In this document: positions 7,118 through 14,949 of the stretch, one piece after another
Layout: every line of letters begins with the position of its first letter
How positions within the stretch are numbered: the first letter of the stretch is position 1
Assembly: GCA_910587785.1 (NCBI GenBank)
Contig: CAJUOA010000025.1
Coordinates: forward strand, 1-33,005
From: an uncultured Oscillospiraceae bacterium
Lineage (GTDB): Bacteria > Bacillota > Clostridia > Oscillospirales > Oscillospiraceae
Length of the DNA stretch: 33,005 nucleotides
Direction of reading: 5' to 3'
Program-made: the position numbers and the translations under genes
Notes under the pieces: model-generated
Told to the model about the DNA's origin: nothing
Seen by the model: only the letters and a program-made list of their open reading frames with translations
The model's database searches: none

Positions 7118-8404
7118 ATGAAAATTTCCATCTATACGCTAGGCTGTAAAGTCAACCAATACGAAACCGCCGCCATGGAGCACACCCTCCTGAACCGCGG
7201 CCACCAGCTGGTCCCGTTCGACACCCCCGCCGACGCCTACATCATCAACACCTGCACCGTCACCGCCGTCAGCGACAAAAAATCCCGCCAAATGATCCGC
7301 CGCGCCCGGAAACAAGCCCCAAATGCAGTGGTGGCCGTCTGCGGCTGTTACGCCCAGACAAACCCCGACGAAATCAAAACACTCGACGTCGACCTCATCT
7401 CCGGCACCGGCGACCGTATGAAATTCCTGGACCTTGTCGAACACGCCGTCCGTGAAAAAGCCCCCATCCTCGCCCTGGATGAGGCCCTGCGCCGCCGCTC
7501 CTTCGAGCTCCTCCCCGCCGGAGGCATGACCGAACGCACCCGCGCCATGCTCAAAGTCGAGGACGGCTGCACCAACTTCTGCTCCTACTGCATCATCCCC
7601 TACGCCCGCGGCCCTGTCCGCTCCCTCCCCCTCGAAGAGGCCAAGGCGGAAGTGCGCCGCCTCGCCTCCGAGGGCTACCAGGAAATCGTCCTGACAGGCA
7701 TCGAGATCTCCTCCTGGGGACGGGACCTGCCGGACGCCCCGCCCCTCATCGACCTTGTCGAGGCCGTCTGCCAGACCGCCCCGGACCTCCGCGTCCGCCT
7801 GGGCTCCCTGGAGCCCCGCACCGTCACCGGGGACTTCTGCCGCCGCGCCGCCGCGCTGGACAATCTCTGCCCCCACTTCCACCTCTCCATGCAGTCCGGC
7901 TGCGACGCCACCCTCCGCCGCATGAACCGCAAATACGATACCGCCCGCTTCCTGGAGAGCGTCACCCTCCTCCGCCGTTTCTTCGACTGCCCCGCCATCA
8001 CTACCGACCTCATCACCGGCTTCCCAGGAGAGACTGAGGAGGAATTTTCCGAGACGCTTTCCTTCCTCCGTCAATGCGCTTTCGCCGAGATGCACATCTT
8101 CCCCTACTCCATCCGCCCCGGCACCCCCGCCGCCGCCATGGAGCAGGTCCCCGGCCCCGTGAAGGAAGAGCGCGCCGCCCGCGCCGCCGCTGCCGCAGAC
8201 AAAATGCACCTGGAATACCTCCAAAACTGCGTGGGCCGCATCTTCAACGTCCTCTACGAACAGCCCCGGGACGGCCTCTTCCAGGGCCACGCCGAAAACT
8301 ACATGACCGTCGCCGCCCGGGGCGAGGACCTGCACAACCTCATCCGCCCCACGAAGATTCTGGAGGCCCGGGACGGCCTGCTGATTGGAGAAATCATAGA
8401 TTAA
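7118..8404 (+). CDS. mtaB: tRNA t6A37 methylthiotransferase MtaB (radical SAM)
   Basis: A 428-aa enzyme that inserts a methylthio group into t6A at position 37 of ANN-decoding tRNAs. The N-terminal UPF0004 domain carries cluster cysteines C10 (YTLGCKVNQYE), C46 (NTCTVT) and C77 (CGCYAQ). The radical SAM motif is C151-C155-C158 (CTNFCSYC), and a TRAM-like C-terminal region follows (VLYEQPRDGLFQGHAENYM). TLGCKVNQYE separates MtaB from MiaB and RimO. ATG 7118 has AAGGAG 5 nt before it; the ribosome binding site lies right at the edge of repeat copy A. The HD nucleotidase gene follows 12 bp downstream. Confidence 0.92.
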   Translation: MKISIYTLGCKVNQYETAAMEHTLLNRGHQLVPFDTPADAYIINTCTVTAVSDKKSRQMIRRARKQAPNAVVAVCGCYAQTNPDEIKTLDVDLISGTGDRMKFLDLVEHAVREKAPILALDEALRRRSFELLPAGGMTERTRAMLKVEDGCTNFCSYCIIPYARGPVRSLPLEEAKAEVRRLASEGYQEIVLTGIEISSWGRDLPDAPPLIDLVEAVCQTAPDLRVRLGSLEPRTVTGDFCRRAAALDNLCPHFHLSMQSGCDATLRRMNRKYDTARFLESVTLLRRFFDCPAITTDLITGFPGETEEEFSETLSFLRQCAFAEMHIFPYSIRPGTPAAAMEQVPGPVKEERAARAAAAADKMHLEYLQNCVGRIFNVLYEQPRDGLFQGHAENYMTVAARGEDLHNLIRPTKILEARDGLLIGEIID

Positions 8405-8416
8405 AAGGAGCCGGTC

Positions 8417-8995
8417 ATGTACAACTTTTTCGCCTATATCGCCCGCATGAAATATATCACCCGCTGGTCCCTCATGCGAAACAGCCTCCCCGAGAACATC
8501 CAGGAGCACAGCCACATGGCCGCTGTCCTCGCCCACGCCCTCGCCGTCATCCGCCGGGACGTCTTCCTCATCCCCTGCGACCCCGACAAGTGCGCCTCCG
8601 CCGCCCTCTTCCACGACGCCGCAGAAATCTTCACCGGCGACCTCCCCACCCCTATCAAGTACTACAGCCCCGCCATCCTAGACGCCTACCGCCAGGTGGA
8701 GGCCGTGGCCGCAAACCGCCTCCTGGAATCCCTCCCCGAGGAGCTCCGCCCCGCCTATGCCCCCCTCCTCCGGGAGGAGGACCCGGACATCCACGCCCTG
8801 GTCAAAGCCGCCGACAAGCTCTGCGCCTACCTCAAATGCCTGGAGGAGCTCCAGAGCGGCAACCGGGAGTTCGCCGACGCCGCCCAGCAGACCCTCGCCG
8901 CCCTCCGGGACATGAACATGCCCGAGATCGACTGGTTCCTCGAGCGCTTCGCCCCCGCCTTCGGCCTCACTCTGGACGGCCTCCAGGGCCGCTGA
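8417..8995 (+). CDS. yfbR: HD-domain 5'-deoxynucleotidase, YfbR-like
   Basis: A 192-aa metal-dependent phosphohydrolase expected to dephosphorylate deoxynucleoside 5'-monophosphates. The N-terminus FFAYIARMKYITRWSLMRN and the pair EHSHMA (H31) and FHDAAE (H66-D67), then TGDLPTPIKY, match the E. coli YfbR pattern; a further metal ligand is D in KAADKL. Length is close to the E. coli protein (199 aa). It lies 12 bp after mtaB with AAAAGGAG ahead of the ATG, so the two are probably co-transcribed. Confidence 0.9.
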   Translation: MYNFFAYIARMKYITRWSLMRNSLPENIQEHSHMAAVLAHALAVIRRDVFLIPCDPDKCASAALFHDAAEIFTGDLPTPIKYYSPAILDAYRQVEAVAANRLLESLPEELRPAYAPLLREEDPDIHALVKAADKLCAYLKCLEELQSGNREFADAAQQTLAALRDMNMPEIDWFLERFAPAFGLTLDGLQGR

Positions 8996-9037
8996 GGACG
9001 CCCTTTAGAAAAAGTTCCACTTTTTATCAGAAAACAC

Positions 9038-9066
9038 TTGCACTCCGGAAATCTCCGTGGTATAAT
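9038..9066 (+). promoter_or_regulatory. Promoter of the rimP-nusA-infB operon
   Basis: TTGCAC (9038-9043), a 17-bp spacer and perfect TATAAT (9061-9066). Transcription should start near 9073, leaving a leader of about 130 nt before rimP. Confidence 0.7.
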
Positions 9067-9089
9067 CGCCTTGTTAGTATCGATAGACC

Positions 9090-9120
9090 AGAGTGGACTT
9101 TTCGGTCCGCTCTTTTTCTT
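9090..9120 (+). promoter_or_regulatory. Terminator-like hairpin in the rimP leader (candidate attenuator)
   Basis: AGAGTGGAC (9090-9098) pairs with GTCCGCTCT (9105-9113) around loop TTTTCG, with one G-T wobble, and is followed by TTTTTCTT. It lies downstream of the TATAAT and upstream of rimP, so it is inside the transcribed leader. A second hairpin (CCCC-loop-GGGG with AATTT/AAATT flanks, about 9139-9164) follows. Since NusA acts on intrinsic termination, feedback on this operon is a reasonable inference. Confidence 0.55.
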
Positions 9121-9200
9121 GACTTATTTTGATAGAGCAATTTCCCCCAAAAATGGGGCAAATTCGCTCCGATTTGACAGATTTTGGAGGAGGACGACCA

Positions 9201-9656
9201 ATGGCAAAGGTGACCGACCTTGTCTCACGGCTTGCCGCCCCTGCCGTGGAGGCCGCCGGGTGTGAGCTCTGGGACGTGGAATATGTCCGGGAGGCCGGAA
9301 GCTGGTTCCTGCGGCTCTATATCGACAAGCCCGGCGGCGTGGACATCCTCGACTGCGAGACCGTCAGCCGCACAGTCAGCGACCTGCTGGATGAGGCCGA
9401 CCCCATCGAGGGCAGTTATACCTTTGAGGTCTCCTCCGCCGGGGCCGAACGGCCCCTCAAGCGCCCCGGTGACTTTGCCCGCTTTCTGGGCAGCCCCGTG
9501 CTGGTTAAGCTCTATAAGGCCCGGGACGGCCGCAAAGAGTTCCCCGGACACTTGGCCGGGTACCAGAACGGGGACATCACCATCACCATGAACGGTGAGG
9601 ATATTACGTTCTCGAAGGACGAGGTGGCCCTCTGCCGCCTGCGGATCGAGTTTTGA
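9201..9656 (+). CDS. rimP: Ribosome maturation factor RimP
   Basis: A 151-aa protein needed for 30S subunit maturation. Features are ELWDVEYVREAGSWFLRLYIDKPGGVDILDCETVSR (described in parts: the LRLYIDKPGG strand-turn and the DCETVSR helix), then YTFEVSSAGAERPLKRPGDF, the family hallmark. The start ATG 9201 has GGAGGAGG (9186-9193) 7 nt upstream. First gene of the nusA operon; its stop is followed 11 bp later by nusA, with a TTG overlap possible. Confidence 0.94.
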   Translation: MAKVTDLVSRLAAPAVEAAGCELWDVEYVREAGSWFLRLYIDKPGGVDILDCETVSRTVSDLLDEADPIEGSYTFEVSSAGAERPLKRPGDFARFLGSPVLVKLYKARDGRKEFPGHLAGYQNGDITITMNGEDITFSKDEVALCRLRIEF

Positions 9657-9667
9657 AGGAGTATGTC

Positions 9668-10756
9668 ATGAAATGTGATGAGATTTTCGCGGCCCTGGAC
9701 ATGCTGGAGAAGGAGCGGGGCATCTCCCCTGCCTTCATGATGGATAAGATCGTCCAGGCGCTGACAACAGCCTATAAGAAAGACCACGAGGGCGTGGAGA
9801 ACGTCATCGTGGAGGTCAACGAGGTCAGAAAGGACCTGCGCATGTACGTCCAGAAGGAGATCGTGGAGGAAGTCGAGAACCCCGGCACCCAGATGTCCCT
9901 GATGGAGGCCCGGGCCAAGTACGGCCGGGTGGACCTGGGCGGCACCGTCAACATCCCCGTGGACAACGTGGAGTTTGGCCGCATCGCCGCCGGAAACGGC
10001 AAGCAGGTCATCATCCAGGGCCTCCGGGAGGCCGAGCGGGGCATGGTCTACGACGAGTTCAACTCCAAACAGCACGAAATCCTTACCGGCGTGGTCTCCC
10101 GCATCGACCCCCGCAACGGCAGTATCTCCCTGCGTATCGGCACCGGCGCGGAATCTACCGAGGCCATGCTCTCCGCCACCGAGCAGATCCGCGGCGAGGA
10201 GCTGGTGGAAGGCCAGCACGTCAAGGTCTATGTGGTGGAGGTCCGCCGCAGTACACGCGGCCCCCAGGTGCTCATCTCCCGGACCCATCCGGGCCTGGTG
10301 AAGCGGCTCTTCGAGCTGGAGGTGCCTGAAATCTACGAGGGCATCGTTGAAGTCAAGTCCATCGCCCGGGAGGCCGGGAGCCGCACTAAGATGGCTGTCT
10401 GGAGCAGCGACGAGGCCATCGACCCCATCGGCGCCTGCGTGGGCCCCGCCGGACAGCGGGTGGGCAGTATCGTCAATGAGCTCCGGGGGGAGAAGATCGA
10501 CATCATCAAGTACAGCGAGGACCCCGCCCAGTTCATCGCCGCCGCCCTGGCCCCCGCCGACGTGGTGGACGTCTGGATCGCCGACGAGGGCAAGGGATGC
10601 CGGGTCATCGTGCCCGACGACCAGCTCTCCCTGGCCATCGGCAAGGAGGGGCAGAACGCCCGCCTCGCCGCCCGCCTCACCGGCTACAAGATCGACATCA
10701 AGCCCCAGTCCTACAAGGACGAGGAGCCCGAGGCCGAGGGCGTGAACGAGGAGTAA
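9668..10756 (+). CDS. nusA: Transcription termination/antitermination factor NusA
   Basis: A 362-aa protein that binds RNA polymerase and nascent RNA and affects pausing and termination. Order: N-terminal polymerase-binding domain (MKCDEIFAALDMLEKERGI), S1 domain (about 130-200, ILTGVVSRIDPRNGSISLRI), then two KH domains (IDPIGACVGPAGQRVGSI and LAIGKEGQNARLAARLTGY). It ends shortly after KH2, the short Gram-positive form. ATG 9668 is chosen because GAAGGAG (9655-9661) precedes it; the in-frame TTG at 9653 overlaps the rimP stop. Confidence 0.95.
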   Translation: MKCDEIFAALDMLEKERGISPAFMMDKIVQALTTAYKKDHEGVENVIVEVNEVRKDLRMYVQKEIVEEVENPGTQMSLMEARAKYGRVDLGGTVNIPVDNVEFGRIAAGNGKQVIIQGLREAERGMVYDEFNSKQHEILTGVVSRIDPRNGSISLRIGTGAESTEAMLSATEQIRGEELVEGQHVKVYVVEVRRSTRGPQVLISRTHPGLVKRLFELEVPEIYEGIVEVKSIAREAGSRTKMAVWSSDEAIDPIGACVGPAGQRVGSIVNELRGEKIDIIKYSEDPAQFIAAALAPADVVDVWIADEGKGCRVIVPDDQLSLAIGKEGQNARLAARLTGYKIDIKPQSYKDEEPEAEGVNEE

Positions 10757-10760
10757 GGCC

Positions 10761-11078
10761 ATGGACGGACGCATCTCTGTGGCCTACCTGCAATCCTATA
10801 TCAAGTCCAAGGACCACCATCCAGAGCTGGTCAAGGACTATTTTCTCAAGCTCACGGAGGAGACCGGGGAGCTGGCCCGGGCCATGCGCAAGGGCCTGCG
10901 CCCCGCCTCCCCAGAGGATATTCGCGGCACCGTGGACGAGGAGCTCTGGGACGTGATTTACTACGCCCTGGCCATCGCCAACTGCTACGGCATCGACATG
11001 GAGTCCGTCATCCCGAAGAAAGCGGCGTTCAACGCCCAGCGCTACCCCGATTCGGGGCCCTTTACCCTGGACCGGTAG
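10761..11078 (+). CDS. MazG-like nucleotide pyrophosphohydrolase
   Basis: A 105-aa all-alpha MazG-type protein. The metal-binding signature is visible as EETGE (KLTEETGELARAM) followed by a downstream EELWD helix (VDEELWDVIYYALAIAN). It probably hydrolyses a nucleoside triphosphate to monophosphate and pyrophosphate; the substrate is unknown. It starts 4 bp after the nusA stop with GAGGAG overlapping the nusA end, so it is part of the operon. A MazG gene is not a usual member of the nusA-ylxR interval. Confidence 0.85.
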   Translation: MDGRISVAYLQSYIKSKDHHPELVKDYFLKLTEETGELARAMRKGLRPASPEDIRGTVDEELWDVIYYALAIANCYGIDMESVIPKKAAFNAQRYPDSGPFTLDR

Positions 11079-11095
11079 CTGAGAAAGGAAGCGCC

Positions 11096-11371
11096 ATGCA
11101 GAAACCGAAAAAAGTCCCCCAGCGCCAATGCCTTGGCTGCCGGGAGATGAAGGATAAAAAGGCCCTCATCCGGGTGGTCCGCTCCCCGGAGGGGGAGATC
11201 AGCCTGGATTTCAAGGGCAAAAAGCCCGGCCGGGGGGCCTACGTGTGCCCCGACCCGGCGTGCCTGGCCAAGGTCCGCAAGAGCCGGGCCCTGGAGCGGG
11301 CGTTCGAGAGCGCCATCCCGGCGGAGGTCTACGGCATGCTGGAACAGCAGATGGAGGAAGGCGATGGATAA
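11096..11371 (+). CDS. ylxR: YlxR/RnpM family RNA-binding protein (DUF448)
   Basis: A 91-aa basic protein. VPQRQCLGCREMKDKKALIR, then GRGAYVCPDPACLAK, are the standard YlxR signature. The family is encoded between nusA and infB in most Firmicutes and has been described as a modulator of RNase P. RBS AGAAAGGAAG precedes the ATG. It overlaps the next gene by 8 bp. Confidence 0.93.
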   Translation: MQKPKKVPQRQCLGCREMKDKKALIRVVRSPEGEISLDFKGKKPGRGAYVCPDPACLAKVRKSRALERAFESAIPAEVYGMLEQQMEEGDG

Positions 11372-11774
11372 CATCCTCTCCATGGCGGGCCTGGCCCTCC
11401 GGGCCGGACGGCTGGAGGTGGGCGACGAGGCCGCGTCGGACGCCTGCCGGGAAAAGCGGTGCCGCCTGCTCCTGACCGCCTGCGGCGCATCCGAGAACGC
11501 CCTGCGCCGGGCGGAGCGGTGTGCTCAGGAGGGGCAGTGCCTGTTGCTCCCCCTCCCCTGCTCCAAGGAGGAGCTGGGCGCGGCCCTGGGCCGGGGGAGC
11601 TGTGCCATGGCGGCGGTGACGGACCTGGGGTTCGCCCTGGCCCTGGCGGAGAAGCTCGCGGCACGGGACCCGGCGCGGTACGGCGAGGCCGTGGAGCGCC
11701 TGCGTTTGAAGGCAGAGCGGGCCGCACAGCGGCGGCAAGCGCCTAGAAAGCGCCCTGGGCGCAAGAAAAAGTAA
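11364..11774 (+). CDS. L7Ae/L30e-family ribosomal-type protein (YlxQ-like)
   Basis: A 136-aa protein with an N-terminal L7Ae fold (ILSMAGLALRAGRLEVGDEA, CRLLLTACGASENALRRAE) and a basic C-terminal tail (APRKRPGRKKK). In this operon position it corresponds to B. subtilis YlxQ (RplGA), a K-turn RNA-binding protein. The start overlaps ylxR by 8 bp, with GGAGGAAGG ahead of it. Confidence 0.88.
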   Translation: MDNILSMAGLALRAGRLEVGDEAASDACREKRCRLLLTACGASENALRRAERCAQEGQCLLLPLPCSKEELGAALGRGSCAMAAVTDLGFALALAEKLAARDPARYGEAVERLRLKAERAAQRRQAPRKRPGRKKK

Positions 11775-11825
11775 GAATAACCATAACAGACGCCTGGAAG
11801 TCGGAGAACAGGCGCGAAGCGGAAA

Positions 11826-11900
11826 TAAAAGTTTCGCCCGCCTTTTCAAAGGCGGCGGGTCCAGGGCAGAGCCCTGGTGGGTTTGGGCGAAGCCCAACAC
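11826..11900 (-). repeat. Multi-hairpin dispersed repeat, copy 2 (inverted)
   Basis: The reverse complement of this ~75 bp matches 3101-3177 with few changes: GGGCTTCGCCC, CCAGGGCTCTGCCCTGG and CCGCCTTTGAAAAGGCGG in the same order, ending in CGAAACTTT. It separates the L7Ae gene from infB in an operon that is otherwise tightly packed. Confidence 0.75.
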
Positions 11901-11917
11901 GCATTCGTCTCATTCGA

Positions 11918-11945
11918 TTTTCAGTCGTGTGTTATGGTGTATAAA
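11918..11945 (+). promoter_or_regulatory. Possible promoter of infB
   Basis: TTTTCA (11918-11923), a 16-bp spacer and TATAAA (11940-11945) lie just before infB and after the repeat. The -35 is weak. If the repeat blocks read-through, this could keep infB expressed. Confidence 0.35.
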
Positions 11946-11968
11946 GCAAACTACTGGAGGTGGCCTTA

Positions 11969-14410
11969 TTGGGTAATATCGTAAATAAGTATAAGGTAAA
12001 CGAGCTGGCGAAGGATTTCGGGATGCAGACAAAGCAGATCATCGAGATCCTCAGCAAGTACTTCGACACGCCGAAGAAGTCCGGCCAAAACCTGACGGAC
12101 CAGGAGCTGACGGTGGTCTTCGAGCACCTGACCCAGACCAACCAGGTCAGCAGTATCGAATCCATCTATGCCGACACCGCTCTGGCTGAGAAGGCCAAGC
12201 CCGCTCCGGCCGAGTCCCCCGCCCCCAAAGGCCGGGACCAGGGCGGCAAGAAGCCTCAAAACGGGCGAGGCGGGTCCGAGGGCGGCAAGCCCCGGCAGAA
12301 CAGCGCTCCCGCAAAGAATCCCCCTCAGAGCGCGCCCCAGCCTCCCAAGGGGCAGGGCCAGCAGGCTCAGCCGCAGAATCAGCAGGCCAGTCAGCCCGGC
12401 GCGTCCCGGGTGGTGCCCAAGACCAAGGTGGTGGACACCCGCAAGGCCACCAATGTCAACCTGGATAAGTACGACGAGAAGCTGCAAGATATGGCCGAGC
12501 GCTCCGGCGCAGGCGGCGGACGCCGGGACCGGGAGCAGGGTAAGGAGAAATTCCGCAGCGCCGGAAGCAAGAAGCGGGGACAGATGTCCTTTTCTAACAA
12601 GCGGCGTCAGGAGGAGGCGGAGAAGATGCGCCGTCTCCAGCTGGAAATCGCCAAGAAGACCCCCCTCACCGTGAAGATCCCCGCAGAGATCTCTGTGGGC
12701 GAACTGGCCAGCCGGATGAAGAAGACCGGGGCCGAGGTGGTCAAGTGCCTCATGAAGAACGGCGTCATGGCCTCCGTCAGCCAGCTCATCGACTTCGACA
12801 CCGCCGCCATCATCGCCGAGGAGCTGGGCTGCAAGGTAGAGCGGGAGATCGTGGTCACCATCGAGGAGAAGCTCATCGACACCGCCGAGGACAAGGAGGA
12901 GGATCTCCGTCCCAGGGCCCCGGTGGTGGTGGTCATGGGCCATGTGGACCACGGCAAGACCTCCCTGCTGGACTATATCCGCAAGGCCAGCGTGGCCAGG
13001 GGCGAGGCCGGCGGCATCACCCAGCACATCGGCGCGTACCAGACCCAGATCGGCGGCAAGCCCATTACCTTCCTGGACACCCCCGGCCATGAGGCCTTCA
13101 CCTCCATGCGGGCCCGGGGCGCTATGGTTACGGACATCGCCATCCTGGTCGTCGCCGCCGAGGACGGCATCATGCCCCAGACCGTGGAGTCCATCAACCA
13201 CGCCAAGGCCGCGAATATCCCCATCATCGTAGCCATCAACAAGATGGATAAGCCGGACGCCAATCCGGAGCGCATCAAGCAGCAGCTCACTGAGTACGAG
13301 CTGGTGGCCGAGGAGTGGGGCGGGCAGACCATCATCTGCCCCATCTCCGCCAAGACCGGAATGGGCATCGAGAACCTGCTGGAGATGGTCTCCCTCACCG
13401 CGGAGGTGGCGGAGCTCAAGGCCAACCCCAACCGCGCCGCCCAGGGTACGGTCATCGAGGCCCGGCTGGACAAGGGCCGCGGCCCTGTGGCCACCCTCCT
13501 GGTCCAGAACGGCACCCTCAAGCAGGGCGATATTATCATCGCCGGCACCGCCGTGGGCCGCGTGCGGGCCATGGTGGACGACAAGGGTAGCCGCCTCGCC
13601 CAGGCCGGTCCCTCCGTGCCGGTGGAGATCACCGGTCTCGCAGATGTCCCCGGCGCGGGCAGCGTCTTCAACGCCGTGGCCGACGAGCGCCTGGCCCGGG
13701 AGCTGGCCGAACAGCGCCGCAATGAGGAGCGGGCCAAGGCCGCCGCTCCCGTCCAGAAGGTCAGCCTGGAGGACCTCTTCAGCCAAATTCAGGCCGGCGA
13801 GGTCAAGGACCTGAACATCATCGTCAAGGCCGACGTCCAGGGCTCCGCCGAGGCGGTGAAGACCAGCCTGGAGAAGCTCTCCAACGAGGAGGTCCGGGTG
13901 AAGGTCATCCACTCCGGCGTGGGCGCGATCAGCGAGAGCGACGTGATGCTGGCCTCCACCAGCAAGGCTATCGTTGTCGGCTTCAACGTCCGCCCCGACG
14001 CCTCCGCACGGGACAGCGCCGCCCGCTCCAACGTGGATATGCGCATGTACCGGGTCATCTACGACGCCATCGGCGAGGTGGAGGCCGCTATGAAGGGAAT
14101 GCTCGCCCCCAAGTTCCGGGAGGCCCTCATCGGCCACGCGGAGGTCCGGCAGACCTACAAGGTCTCCGGCGTGGGCACGGTGGCCGGATGCTATGTCCAG
14201 GACGGCAAGATTCAGCGCTCCTGCCAGGTGCGCATCGTCCGGGACGGCGTGGTCATCCACGAGGGCCAGCTGGCCTCCCTCCAGCGGTTCAAGGACGCCG
14301 TCAAGGAGGTTGCCTCCGGCTACGAGTGCGGCATGACCATCGAGAAGTTCAACGACATCAAAGAGAGCGATATCATCGAGTGCTTTGTCATGGAGCAGAT
14401 TGAGGTCTAA
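11969..14410 (+). CDS. infB: Translation initiation factor IF-2
   Basis: An 813-aa GTPase that brings initiator tRNA to the 30S subunit. It has an N-terminal IF2_N region (NKYKVNELAKDFGM), a ~200-residue low-complexity linker rich in Pro, Gln, Lys and Gly, and a second IF2_N. The G domain follows with GHVDHGKT (324-331), DTPGHE (370-375), NKMD (424-427) and SAKTGMGI. C-terminal domains follow, ending ESDIIECFVMEQIEV. TTG 11969 is preferred because GGAGG (11956-11960) sits 8 nt before it; the GTG at 11960 overlaps that ribosome binding site. Length is normal. Confidence 0.95.
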   Translation: MGNIVNKYKVNELAKDFGMQTKQIIEILSKYFDTPKKSGQNLTDQELTVVFEHLTQTNQVSSIESIYADTALAEKAKPAPAESPAPKGRDQGGKKPQNGRGGSEGGKPRQNSAPAKNPPQSAPQPPKGQGQQAQPQNQQASQPGASRVVPKTKVVDTRKATNVNLDKYDEKLQDMAERSGAGGGRRDREQGKEKFRSAGSKKRGQMSFSNKRRQEEAEKMRRLQLEIAKKTPLTVKIPAEISVGELASRMKKTGAEVVKCLMKNGVMASVSQLIDFDTAAIIAEELGCKVEREIVVTIEEKLIDTAEDKEEDLRPRAPVVVVMGHVDHGKTSLLDYIRKASVARGEAGGITQHIGAYQTQIGGKPITFLDTPGHEAFTSMRARGAMVTDIAILVVAAEDGIMPQTVESINHAKAANIPIIVAINKMDKPDANPERIKQQLTEYELVAEEWGGQTIICPISAKTGMGIENLLEMVSLTAEVAELKANPNRAAQGTVIEARLDKGRGPVATLLVQNGTLKQGDIIIAGTAVGRVRAMVDDKGSRLAQAGPSVPVEITGLADVPGAGSVFNAVADERLARELAEQRRNEERAKAAAPVQKVSLEDLFSQIQAGEVKDLNIIVKADVQGSAEAVKTSLEKLSNEEVRVKVIHSGVGAISESDVMLASTSKAIVVGFNVRPDASARDSAARSNVDMRMYRVIYDAIGEVEAAMKGMLAPKFREALIGHAEVRQTYKVSGVGTVAGCYVQDGKIQRSCQVRIVRDGVVIHEGQLASLQRFKDAVKEVASGYECGMTIEKFNDIKESDIIECFVMEQIEV

Positions 14411-14418
14411 GCAAATAC

Positions 14419-14449
14419 CGAGGGCGGGCCGCGCGCCCGCCCTCGTTTC
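14419..14449. terminator. Terminator after infB (convergent, both strands)
   Basis: A perfect 11-bp stem CGAGGGCGGGC (14419-14429) with 14435-14445, loop CGCGC, followed by TTTCC. It lies between the infB stop and the stop of the convergent 62-aa gene. It implies that infB and rbfA are not simply one transcript here. Confidence 0.7.
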
Positions 14450-14452
14450 CTG

Positions 14453-14641
14453 CTACTCCCCTTCCCGCAGGTCCTCCGGGTCCAGGCAGGCCACCGCCAA
14501 TTGCAGGGCCAATTTGAATCCCTCCTCAAAGGCGTACTGTCCGTAGGCACGGGTGGGGTCTTTGCGGAGGTAATCCGGGAACCGGTTGGGATCGTAGGGG
14601 ACGCAGTAGGCCATGAACAGGTGGTCAAATAGAGCTTTCAT
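14453..14641 (-). CDS. Small acidic protein of unknown function next to an XRE regulator
   Basis: A 62-aa protein: MKALFDHLFMAYCVPYDPN, then DPTRAYGQYAFEEGFKLALQ, LAVACLDPEDLREGE. It is mildly acidic, probably all-alpha, with no membrane segment or signal peptide. I do not recognise it with certainty; the EEGFKLALQL helix loosely resembles small Clostridia proteins of the DUF6809 type. ATG 14641 has GAGGTG about 6 nt upstream; a GTG at 14650 is less likely. It is driven by a consensus promoter buried in the palindromic operator, so it is probably the main target of the divergent XRE protein. Confidence 0.7.
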   Translation of the reverse strand: MKALFDHLFMAYCVPYDPNRFPDYLRKDPTRAYGQYAFEEGFKLALQLAVACLDPEDLREGE

Positions 14642-14661
14642 ACATATCACCTCGCAGAAAA

Positions 14662-14707
14662 TTTACCATTCTGTAGATATTATATTCTACAGAATGGTAA
14701 ATGTCAA
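14662..14707 (-). promoter_or_regulatory. Perfect 40-bp palindromic operator with embedded consensus promoter
   Basis: TTTACCATTCTGTAGA (14662-14677) is followed after 8 bp by its exact complement (14686-14701). On the minus strand TTGACA (14707-14702), a 17-bp spacer and TATAAT (14684-14679) form a perfect sigma-A promoter whose spacer and -10 lie in the palindrome. A dimer or tetramer of the adjacent XRE protein binding here would shut it off. Plus-strand -10-like TATTAT/TATATT hexamers are also inside the site but have poor -35 partners. Confidence 0.85.
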
Positions 14708-14716
14708 GGAGTTTTT

Positions 14717-14935
14717 ATGAATGTTAATGAGATTTTTGCAGAAAGAGTGTATGAATTGCGAGTAAAGCGCGGATTGACACAAAGAGAACTGGGGACAGCC
14801 ATCGGTTTGACCCATAAATCCATCAGTACCATTGAATCTGCTCTTCGCACAACAAGTTTTGAAAAATTAGTTTTGCTGGCTAAATTCTTCGATGTCTCCA
14901 CAGACTATCTGCTGGGATTGAAGGATGAACCGTAA
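14717..14935 (+). CDS. XRE/Cro-CI family helix-turn-helix regulator
   Basis: A 72-aa single-domain HTH_3 protein: VYELRVKRGLTQRELGTAIG, LTHKSISTIESALRT (recognition helix), then FEKLVLLAKFFDVSTDYLLG, the usual end of phage-type repressors. The gene is clearly more AT-rich than its neighbours, which suggests separate origin. RBS AAGGAG precedes ATG 14717. It reads away from the 62-aa gene across the palindrome, and rbfA starts 14 bp after its stop. It probably represses the divergent gene and possibly itself. Confidence 0.9.
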   Translation: MNVNEIFAERVYELRVKRGLTQRELGTAIGLTHKSISTIESALRTTSFEKLVLLAKFFDVSTDYLLGLKDEP

Positions 14936-14949
14936 AGGAGGTCTTTATC

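Noticed and set aside
6636..7121. 161-codon frame (and its twin at 28850-29353) with identical N-terminal 144 residues
   Set aside because: The identity only reflects identical DNA. It starts with TTG without a ribosome binding site, has low protein-like quality, and runs out into different flanking DNA in each copy.
11966..14260. 764-codon minus-strand frame across infB
   Set aside because: An antisense shadow of GC-rich codon bias in infB; composition is dominated by His, Asp, Gly and Leu. Similar long antisense frames over nusA, mtaB, gltX and the cyclase were rejected for the same reason.
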